Origin: Atlantibacter sp032075065
GTDB taxonomy: Bacteria; Pseudomonadota; Gammaproteobacteria; Enterobacterales; Enterobacteriaceae
Assembly (NCBI RefSeq): GCF_032075065.1
Contig: NZ_DAMAZC010000034.1
Coordinates: 1-28,792 of the forward strand
Reading direction: 5' to 3'
Length of the DNA stretch: 28,792 bases
This document shows positions 23,254 through 28,792 of the stretch, piece after piece. The position numbers and the translations under genes were made by a program. Position 1 is the first letter of the stretch, and every line of letters begins with the position of its first letter. The notes under the pieces were generated by a model. That model was given only the letters and a program-made list of their open reading frames with translations. It searched no databases and had not been told where the DNA came from.

Positions 23254-24273
23254 TTACCGGAAACCTTGAGCGGCCATCGCTAACGTCGTGTCGAGCATTC
23301 GGTTAGCAAAGCCCCATTCATTATCACACCAGACCAGCGTTTTGATCAGATGCGAACCGCTGACCCGCGTTTGAGTGCCATCAATAATGGCGCTGTGCGG
23401 ATCGTGGTTAAAATCACTTGAGACCAACGGTAACTCCGTATAGTCAACTATACCACGAAATGTCTCTCGCGCCGCTTTTTGCAGCAACCCATTGACTTCA
23501 CAGGCTTTAACCGCTTTGTTCACCGTCACGCTCAAATCGATGGCGGTGACGTTAATAGTTGGCACACGCACGGCAATGGCCTCAAAACGGTCGTTAAATT
23601 TGGGGAAAATACGCGTAATCCCCGCCGCCAGGCGCGTATCCACCGGAATGATCGACTGGCTGGCCGACCGCGTACGACGTAAATCGGCATGCCAGGAATC
23701 GATAACTTGTTGATCGTTCATGGCCGAATGGATCGTCGTCACGGTTCCGGAATCAATATCAAAGGCTTCATCAAGCAGCTTGATCACCGGAATAATACAG
23801 TTGGTGGTGCATGAAGCGTTGGAGACAATGCGATGCTCCGCCCGCAGCGCGTCATGATTGACGCCGTACACCACCGTAGCATCTAAATCATTGCCGCCGG
23901 GGTGGGAGAAAAGCACCTTTTTCGCCCCTGCCGCCAGATGGGCTTCGCCATCAGCACGCGATCCATACACCCCGGTGCAGTCCAGCACCACATCAATACC
24001 CAGCTCACGCCAGGGTAAATTCTCAATGTCACGTTGATGAAGAAGCCGGATGACGTCATCACCAATCCAGAGTTGTTCACACTCCTGGCGAACATCCCAG
24101 GAAAAGCGTCCGTGCGTGGTGTCGTACTTTAACAAGTGCGCCATGCCCTGAGCATCGGCCAACTCGTTGATCGCCACCAGTGTGATTTCCGCACGACGCC
24201 CGGATTCGTATAACGCGCGAACCACGTTGCGCCCAATGCGCCCGAACCCGTTTACCGCAATGCGTAGTGTCAT
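23254..24273 (-). CDS. epd: D-erythrose-4-phosphate dehydrogenase
   Basis: A GapA-like NAD-dependent dehydrogenase that oxidises erythrose 4-phosphate to 4-phosphoerythronate, the first step of E. coli-type pyridoxal 5'-phosphate synthesis. It has 339 residues, as in E. coli. The Rossmann motif NGFGRIGRN starts near residue 8, and the catalytic cysteine is in SNASCTTNC. The start ATG 24273 (MTLRIAVNGFG) follows AGGGGATCT. An upstream in-frame extension of 41 residues lies over the promoter and Cra site and is rejected. First gene of epd-pgk-fbaA. Confidence 0.97.
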   Translation of the reverse strand: MTLRIAVNGFGRIGRNVVRALYESGRRAEITLVAINELADAQGMAHLLKYDTTHGRFSWDVRQECEQLWIGDDVIRLLHQRDIENLPWRELGIDVVLDCTGVYGSRADGEAHLAAGAKKVLFSHPGGNDLDATVVYGVNHDALRAEHRIVSNASCTTNCIIPVIKLLDEAFDIDSGTVTTIHSAMNDQQVIDSWHADLRRTRSASQSIIPVDTRLAAGITRIFPKFNDRFEAIAVRVPTINVTAIDLSVTVNKAVKACEVNGLLQKAARETFRGIVDYTELPLVSSDFNHDPHSAIIDGTQTRVSGSHLIKTLVWCDNEWGFANRMLDTTLAMAAQGFR

Positions 24274-24398
24274 AGATCCCCTGCAAGACATTCCAGGTGA
24301 AAGAAGTGGCTGACAGGGTAATGCAGCGACGTCACCAGGGGAATGCTTGCCGACCATAAACCTAAGCCAATCGTTTATTTGTCGAGCAAATCGCAAAC

Positions 24399-24410
24399 TG
24401 AAACGCTTCA
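24399..24410 (-). promoter_or_regulatory. Cra (FruR) operator at the epd operon
   Basis: TGAAACGCTTCA fits the Cra consensus TGAAWCGNTTCA at every specified position. The E. coli epd-pgk-fbaA operon is a known Cra target. It lies about 31 bp downstream of the predicted start, a repressing position. Confidence 0.72.
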
Positions 24411-24442
24411 GCTAGGATAAGCGAAACGCGGAATAAAAGATA

Positions 24443-24485
24443 TTTATCAGGCGTGGACAAAAACTGATATCTGATCCACATCACA
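24443..24485 (-). promoter_or_regulatory. CRP-dependent epd promoter
   Basis: On the minus strand TGTGA-TGTGGA-TCAGA (24485-24470) matches the CRP consensus with one mismatch. A -10-like GATAAA (24448-24443) gives a start near 24436, so the CRP centre (24477.5) falls at -41.5, the class II position. CRP activation of epd in E. coli is established; the exact start is inferred. Confidence 0.55.
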
Positions 24486-24575
24486 CTTTTCTGCAAATCT
24501 AACCGGAAAATTATTCCAAAGGCAGAATTATCGCCATGCTTTGCCGAATTCCTTGTTTGCGCTGCATCGCGTTTC

Positions 24576-24640
24576 CTGATTTATATCAGCAATTCGTTTC
24601 TTGCGTCCCTATATTATCAGCCTCACGTCCGAGTCTCGGA
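24576..24640 (+). promoter_or_regulatory. Promoter and operator-like region of the ECF/PPC operon
   Basis: A -10 hexamer TATTAT (24612-24617) predicts a start near 24624. Centred 41.5 bp upstream is the symmetric CTGAT-TTAT-ATCAG (24576-24589), which differs from the FNR consensus only at the outer base of each half. A 13-bp palindrome TCCGAG-T-CTCGGA (24628-24640) begins just after the start, and its right arm contains most of the only Shine-Dalgarno-like sequence (GGAG, 24638-24641). No -35 hexamer is seen, consistent with activator dependence. Regulation is inferred. Confidence 0.45.
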
Positions 24641-24653
24641 GTAACCCTAACCC

Positions 24654-25091
24654 ATGTCAAAAACAGCTCTTTCATCTTTACCCGCCTCCGGGGCGCGTTT
24701 TTACGCGTTACGTCTGCTGCCCGGCGACGAGGTGCTCAGCCAGTTACGCGCCTTTGTTCAACACCACCAGCTCTCTGCCGCCTGGATTGCTGGCTGCACC
24801 GGCAGCCTGACCGATGTCGCGCTGCGCTATGCGGGGCGCGACGAAGCCACGCTGCTGCACGGTACCTGGGAGGTGATCTCCCTGAGCGGGACGCTGGAAC
24901 TCACCGGCGAGCACTTACACCTCTCCATTTCCGATCCGCAGGGCGCAATGCTCGGCGGCCATATGATGCCCGGCTGCACGGTTCGCACCACGCTGGAAAT
25001 CATCATCGGCGAGCTAACGACGCTCACCTTTAGCCGCCAGCCCTGCGCAGTCTCCGGTTACGAAGAACTGGTCGTTAATCCCCGTTACTAA
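24654..25091 (+). CDS. PPC (DUF296) domain protein of the ECF operon
   Basis: A 145-residue single-domain protein of the PPC/DUF296 family, often labelled putative DNA-binding because the domain accompanies AT-hook motifs in plants. No AT-hook is present here. Family features seen are FYALRLLPGDEVLSQL at the N terminus, TGSLTDVALRY, and the core HLHLSISDPQG followed by GGHMMPGC. Three histidines (H87, H89, H103) and C108 could form a metal or ligand site. It is first in a five-gene operon, 19 bp before the ECF S component, so a role tied to the transported substrate is likely. The ATG at 24654 has its GGAG 12 bases upstream, a weak arrangement. Function not assigned. Confidence 0.85.
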   Translation: MSKTALSSLPASGARFYALRLLPGDEVLSQLRAFVQHHQLSAAWIAGCTGSLTDVALRYAGRDEATLLHGTWEVISLSGTLELTGEHLHLSISDPQGAMLGGHMMPGCTVRTTLEIIIGELTTLTFSRQPCAVSGYEELVVNPRY

Positions 25092-25110
25092 TCTGACAAG
25101 AGGTCATTTT

Positions 25111-25689
25111 ATGGCTCAGCGCCAATTTTCCAGCCAGACTCTGGCACTTATCGTTATCGCTATCGCGATTAACATGATCGGCGGGCAATTAATCAGCATG
25201 CTGAAGCTGCCTATTTTCCTCGATTCCATCGGCACTCTGATCAGCGCCGTGCTGCTTGGGCCGCTAATCGGCATGCTGACCGGGCTTATCACAAACCTGA
25301 TTTGGGGACTGCTCACCGACCCGATTGCCGCCGCCTTCGCGCCGGTCGCGATGGTGATTGGCCTGGTGGCCGGCTGGCTGGCGAAAGCAGGCTGGTTCCG
25401 CACCCTGCCGAAAGTGATCGTCAGCGGCGTGATCATTACCCTCGCCGTGACCGTGGTGGCGGTGCCGCTACGTACCGCGCTGTTTGCAGGCGTGACCGGC
25501 AGCGGCGCTGACCTGTTCGTCGCCTGGATGCACTCCATGGGGCAGAATCTGGTCGAATCCGTTGCTGTTACGGTGCTGGGCGCTAACCTGGTGGATAAAA
25601 TCCTGACCGCAGTGATTGTCTGGATCCTGCTGCGCCAGCTTCCTCTGCGCACCACCCGCCACTTCCCGACCATGTCGGCTGTGCGGTAA
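25111..25689 (+). CDS. ECF transporter S component (substrate-binding membrane subunit)
   Basis: A 192-residue, very hydrophobic protein with about five to six membrane segments. The stretch LPIFLDSIGTLISAVLLGP followed by a long glycine-rich helix is typical of energy-coupling-factor S components (ECF_trnsprt-like). S components bind vitamins, cofactors or metals with high affinity in the membrane. I cannot read the substrate from the sequence. The ATG at 25111 is preceded by AAGAGGT at good spacing. The stop codon directly abuts the ATG of the T component. Because the operon also encodes its own T and A subunits, this is a dedicated rather than shared ECF system. Confidence 0.85.
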   Translation: MAQRQFSSQTLALIVIAIAINMIGGQLISMLKLPIFLDSIGTLISAVLLGPLIGMLTGLITNLIWGLLTDPIAAAFAPVAMVIGLVAGWLAKAGWFRTLPKVIVSGVIITLAVTVVAVPLRTALFAGVTGSGADLFVAWMHSMGQNLVESVAVTVLGANLVDKILTAVIVWILLRQLPLRTTRHFPTMSAVR

Positions 25690-26397
25690 ATGCACCCGTT
25701 TACTTCATTAACGCTGTGGGCGTGGGCGGCTTGCGCCACGCTGCTGCTTCCCCCAGGCCTGATTCTGGCGATTTACAGCGCCACGGCGTTTCTGTCACTC
25801 CTGCTGTTTAAGGCGACTCGCCCCAGAGCGCGTTATGTCGCCTGGCTGATGTTTTCGCTGGGTGCGGGATTGTGGCTGGTGCATGGCGGCTGGCTCACCG
25901 AGTGGATCAGCGGCCAGCCGCGCGATCCGCAGCGCTGGGCGCAGGCGATAACGCTGTGGCTGCGCATCCTGGCGATTGTCTCTACGTCGCAGTTGTGGAT
26001 GGGCTTTGTTCCGGCGCGCCAGTTTACCCGCGCCCTGTTCGCCAGCCGTCTGCCGCCGGGTATAGCCTACGTGTTTGCCGGGCCGCTGCTGGTGGTGGAA
26101 CAACTCAAGCGCCAGCTCACCAGCATCAACGAGGCGCAACGCGCGCGCGGCGTGCCGCTGGATGGCCGCTGGCACCAGCGCCTGCGCGCTATCCCCGCGC
26201 TGATCGTGCCGTTGACCCACAATGCGCTGAACGATTTGGCGGTACGCGGCGCGGCGCTGGACATGCGCGGTTTCCGTCTGCATTCGCGGCGCACCACGCT
26301 TTGGGCACCTGCGGATAGCGCCCTGCAACGCGTTGCACGCTACGGACTGATTGCGTTGATGTTTGCGCAAACGGGGGCCTGGCTATGGTTACGCTAG
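25690..26397 (+). CDS. ECF transporter T component (CbiQ-like transmembrane protein)
   Basis: A 235-residue membrane protein that should couple the S component to the two ATPases. Several hydrophobic segments occupy the first 105 residues and the C-terminal end. The cytoplasmic coupling region carries the two short Arg-Gly signatures of T components, AQRARGV (residues 149-155) and LDMRGF (190-195). The start ATG follows the S-component TAA without a gap, and the end overlaps the next gene by 13 bases, so translation is probably coupled. Confidence 0.87.
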   Translation: MHPFTSLTLWAWAACATLLLPPGLILAIYSATAFLSLLLFKATRPRARYVAWLMFSLGAGLWLVHGGWLTEWISGQPRDPQRWAQAITLWLRILAIVSTSQLWMGFVPARQFTRALFASRLPPGIAYVFAGPLLVVEQLKRQLTSINEAQRARGVPLDGRWHQRLRAIPALIVPLTHNALNDLAVRGAALDMRGFRLHSRRTTLWAPADSALQRVARYGLIALMFAQTGAWLWLR

Positions 26398-27062
26398 ACG
26401 ATTTTTGCTATCGACCGCGCCACGCCACGCAACCCTCGGGCAGGCTCACTTTCCATTATTCTCTGCCGGGAATGGTGGCGATATTCGGCGGCAACGGCAG
26501 CGGCAAAAGCACCCTCGCACAGCTGCTGGCCGGGTGGTATCCCGATTTTCTGCCTGGAGAAATCAGCGGCAAAGGCCAGTTGCTCGGCCAGCCGATCGGC
26601 CTGAACTCGCTCGTCGAACAGTCGCAGACCATTCAACTGGTGCAGCAGGCCCCTGCCCTGCAACTTTCCGGCTGCACCTTTAGCGTGGAAGAGGAAGTGG
26701 CGTTCGGCCCGGAAAACCTCTGTCTGAACGAGCAAGCGATCCTGCAACGCGTCGATGAGGCATTAACGCTTACCGATTGCCAGGGATTGCGCCAACGGCA
26801 CCCGGCGACGCTGTCCGGGGGTGAATCCCAGCGGGTGGTGATCGCCAGCGCGCTGGCGATGCAGCCACGCGTTTTACTGCTTGATGAAGCATTCAGCCGC
26901 TTAACGCCGCAGGCAACCCAGCGGTTGTTGACGGTGCTTGCAGCATGGGCGCAGCAACGCCAGGCACTGATTGTGTTGTTTGAGCGCAATCCCCAGCCGG
27001 TTATCGACTACTGCCAGGCGGCATGGCAACTGAAGGCAGGAGAGCTCACGCCGTTATGTTGA
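26385..27062 (+). CDS. ECF transporter ATPase A1
   Basis: A 225-residue ABC ATPase. Walker A is GGNGSGKST (residues 35-43), the Q-loop lies in LVQQAP (about 87-88), the signature LSGGESQR is at 143-150, and Walker B is VLLLDEAF with catalytic E168. The place of the switch histidine reads LIVLFERNP (195-203), with Glu-Arg where TH or SH is expected. Paired with A2, its own ATP site would face the degenerate A2 signature. It overlaps the T gene by 13 bp and the A2 gene by 7 bp. Confidence 0.9.
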   Translation: MVTLDDFCYRPRHATQPSGRLTFHYSLPGMVAIFGGNGSGKSTLAQLLAGWYPDFLPGEISGKGQLLGQPIGLNSLVEQSQTIQLVQQAPALQLSGCTFSVEEEVAFGPENLCLNEQAILQRVDEALTLTDCQGLRQRHPATLSGGESQRVVIASALAMQPRVLLLDEAFSRLTPQATQRLLTVLAAWAQQRQALIVLFERNPQPVIDYCQAAWQLKAGELTPLC

Positions 27063-27739
27063 AAATAAACCAGATCGATTTTTCGTGGCCGAAAGCAGCG
27101 CAGCCCTGTCTTAACGCGCTGTCGCTAGCGGTTTCTCCCCAGGAAAGCGTGGCGCTGATTGGCGATAACGGCGCGGGGAAATCCACCCTGTTGCGTCTGA
27201 TGGCGGGATTACTTCAACCGATCCGGGGCGAGATCCAGATACAGAACCAACCGCTGGCGAAACTGAAGGCGCAGCAGCGCGCCAGGCTTATCGGCGTGCT
27301 GTTCCAGGAAGCGGAACATCAGATCCTGCACAGCGAAGTGTATGCCGAAGTGGCGTTCGGCTTGCGGCTGCAAAAACGGCCTGAAGCGGAGATCCGCCAG
27401 CGTACCGACGCGGCCCTGGCGCTGTGCGGGCTGGAAGAGGTGGCGCAGGCGCATCCGCTGGATTTACACGTTGCGCAACGCCGGATGGTGGCGGTCGCCA
27501 GCCTGGAAGCGATGGCGCCGCCGTTGATTCTGCTGGATGAACCCAGCCGGGATTTCGACGCGCACTGGCTGGCCTTGTTCGAGCGCTGGCTGGCAGGCTG
27601 CAAACAGCGCGGGGATACCATCATCGCCATCAGCCATGATTACGATTTTACCCGTCGCCACTTTCCGCGCGTAATACGGCTCAGCGAGGGGCGTATCAGC
27701 GAGGACGGCAGCCCGGAACAGCTGTTGGTTAACGCATAA
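27056..27739 (+). CDS. ECF transporter ATPase A2 with degenerate signature motif
   Basis: A 227-residue ABC ATPase, partner of A1. Walker A is GDNGAGKST (36-44), the Q-loop lies in VLFQEAEHQ (Q84), Walker B is LILLDEP (157-163, E162) and the switch histidine is in AISHDYD (H194). The usual LSGGQ is replaced by LHVAQ (137-141), followed by RR. I chose the ATG at 27056 (MLKINQIDFSW) because ABC homology starts there; an upstream frame adds 11 residues within A1. It is the last gene of the operon. Confidence 0.9.
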   Translation: MLKINQIDFSWPKAAQPCLNALSLAVSPQESVALIGDNGAGKSTLLRLMAGLLQPIRGEIQIQNQPLAKLKAQQRARLIGVLFQEAEHQILHSEVYAEVAFGLRLQKRPEAEIRQRTDAALALCGLEEVAQAHPLDLHVAQRRMVAVASLEAMAPPLILLDEPSRDFDAHWLALFERWLAGCKQRGDTIIAISHDYDFTRRHFPRVIRLSEGRISEDGSPEQLLVNA

Positions 27740-27742
27740 AAA

Positions 27743-27762
27743 AGGGCCGCATCAGCGGCCCT
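27743..27762. terminator. Terminator between the ECF operon and tktA
   Basis: The stem AGGGCCGC (27743-27750) / GCGGCCCT (27755-27762) has loop ATCA. On the minus strand a run of T residues follows, making it a strong tktA terminator. The plus strand has CACTTTT, which may also end the ECF operon. Confidence 0.85.
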
Positions 27763-27780
27763 CACTTTTACAGCGGCGAA

Positions 27781-28792
27781 TTACAGAATCGCTTTCGCCT
27801 GTTTCACCACGTTTTCTACGGTGAAGCCGAACTCTTCGAACAGCTGCTCTGCCGGTGCAGACTCACCGAAGGTGGTCATACCGACAACTGCGCCGTTCAG
27901 GCCGACGTATTTGTACCAGTAGTCAGCGATACCCGCTTCTACCGCTACGCGTGCAGCAACCGCTTTCGGCAGCACGGATTCACGGTATGCCGCATCCTGC
28001 TTCTCGAACGCATCGGTAGACGGCATGGAAACCACGCGCGCTTTAATGCCTTCTGCTGACAGTTGATCCCACGCCGCCACAGCCAGTTCAACTTCGGAAC
28101 CGGTAGCAATCAGGATCAGCTGCGGCTGGCCGTCGCAATCTTTCAGCACGTAACCGCCGCGAGCGATATCCGCCAACTGCTGTTCGGTACGCTCCTGCTG
28201 CGCCAGGTTCTGACGGGAAAGGATCAGCGCGGTCGGGCCGTCCTGACGCTCAACGCCGTATTTCCACGCTACCGCGGATTCCACCTGGTCACACGGACGC
28301 CATGTGGACATGTTCGGGGTGACGCGCAGGGAAGCGGTCTGCTCCACCGGCTGGTGGGTCGGGCCGTCTTCGCCCAGACCGATGGAGTCGTGGGTGTAAA
28401 CCATCACCTGACGCTGTTTCATCAGCGCAGCCATACGCACCGCGTTACGGGCATATTCCACAAACATCAGGAAGGTGGAGGTGTACGGCAGGAAGCCGCC
28501 GTGCAGGGCGATACCGTTGGCGATGGCGGTCATACCGAATTCGCGCACGCCGTAGTGGATGTAGTTGCCTGCCGCGTCTTCGTTAATCGCTTTCGAGCCG
28601 GACCAGATTGTCAGGTTAGACGGGGCCAGGTCAGCGGAGCCGCCGAGGAATTCCGGCAACAGCGGGCCAAAGGCTTCGATGGCGTTCTGGGATGCTTTAC
28701 GGCTGGCGATTTTCGCCGGGTTAGCCTGCAGCTTAGCAATGAATTCGTTGGCTTTCGCGTCGAAGTCAGCCGGCATTTCGCCTTTCATACGA
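27781..28792 (-). CDS. tktA: Transketolase A, C-terminal half (cut by the window edge)
   Basis: A thiamine-diphosphate enzyme that moves two-carbon units between sugar phosphates in the pentose phosphate pathway. About 337 C-terminal residues are present and the frame runs off the right edge, so the start lies outside. The fragment matches E. coli TktA very closely and covers roughly its residues 327-663. It includes part of the pyrimidine-binding domain (GVREFGMTAIANG, DSIGLGEDGPTHQPVEQ) and the C-terminal domain (LILIATGSEVELAV, AVEAGIADYWYKYVG). TktA rather than TktB is favoured by resemblance and by the position downstream of the epd region. Confidence 0.97.
   Translation of the reverse strand, partial: RMKGEMPADFDAKANEFIAKLQANPAKIASRKASQNAIEAFGPLLPEFLGGSADLAPSNLTIWSGSKAINEDAAGNYIHYGVREFGMTAIANGIALHGGFLPYTSTFLMFVEYARNAVRMAALMKQRQVMVYTHDSIGLGEDGPTHQPVEQTASLRVTPNMSTWRPCDQVESAVAWKYGVERQDGPTALILSRQNLAQQERTEQQLADIARGGYVLKDCDGQPQLILIATGSEVELAVAAWDQLSAEGIKARVVSMPSTDAFEKQDAAYRESVLPKAVAARVAVEAGIADYWYKYVGLNGAVVGMTTFGESAPAEQLFEEFGFTVENVVKQAKAIL

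Noticed and set aside
24536..25033. Plus-strand frame of 165 codons starting upstream of the PPC gene
   Set aside because: It overlaps the PPC gene out of frame and the translation is low in structure. The PPC frame carries the recognisable domain.
1..28792. Search for CRISPR arrays, tRNA genes, transposase genes, phage attachment sites and REP-type repeat clusters
   Set aside because: None was seen. The only repeats are local hairpins tied to gene ends or leaders.

Overview
The window is a chromosomal segment of an enteric gamma-proteobacterium. Almost every protein can be read as a close counterpart of an Escherichia coli K-12 protein from the bglA-gcvTHP-serA-fbaA-tktA part of the map, and the 6S RNA is nearly base-for-base the E. 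coli molecule. The GC-leaning codon use and the gene differences from K-12 fit the Enterobacter/Klebsiella/Kosakonia/Citrobacter group. The genus cannot be fixed by reading alone. No tRNA, rRNA, CRISPR array, insertion sequence or prophage was seen.

Layout, left to right. Positions 2-73 hold the C-terminal end of an unidentified protein. bglA (+) follows. Next is a tri-haem cytochrome c peroxidase gene of the YhjA type (+), which has a one-base frameshift three codons into its reading frame and OxyR- and FNR-like sites upstream. The SDR gene ygfF and the glycine-cleavage operon gcvT-gcvH-gcvP lie on the minus strand. A 411-bp regulatory region separates gcvT from the minus-strand run ygfB-pepP-ubiH-ubiI (proline aminopeptidase and two ubiquinone hydroxylases). 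zapA, ssrS (6S RNA) and fau run divergently on the plus strand. Then come serA and rpiA (-), argP (+), yggE, argO and mscS (-), and the glycolytic operon epd-pgk-fbaA (-).

Between epd and tktA is the main accessory segment, a plus-strand operon at 24654-27739. It encodes a PPC/DUF296-domain protein, an ECF-transporter S component, a CbiQ-type T component and two ABC ATPases. This looks like a self-contained vitamin, cofactor or metal uptake system of unknown substrate. The two ATPases are asymmetric in complementary ways: A1 lacks the switch histidine and A2 lacks the LSGGQ signature, so one of the two composite ATP sites should be degenerate. The window ends inside tktA (-).

The genes form several metabolic groups. 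serA, gcvTHP and fau belong to serine/glycine/one-carbon metabolism. epd-pgk-fbaA, rpiA and tktA belong to central sugar-phosphate metabolism, and epd also to pyridoxal-phosphate synthesis. ubiH/ubiI make ubiquinone. argP/argO sense and export basic amino acids. Convergent gene pairs share compact hairpin terminators (fau/serA, argP/yggE, ECF operon/tktA). The observations I would check first are the peroxidase frameshift with its promoter, the ECF/PPC cassette with its half-degenerate ATPase pair, and a possible alternative-pairing leader in front of gcvT.
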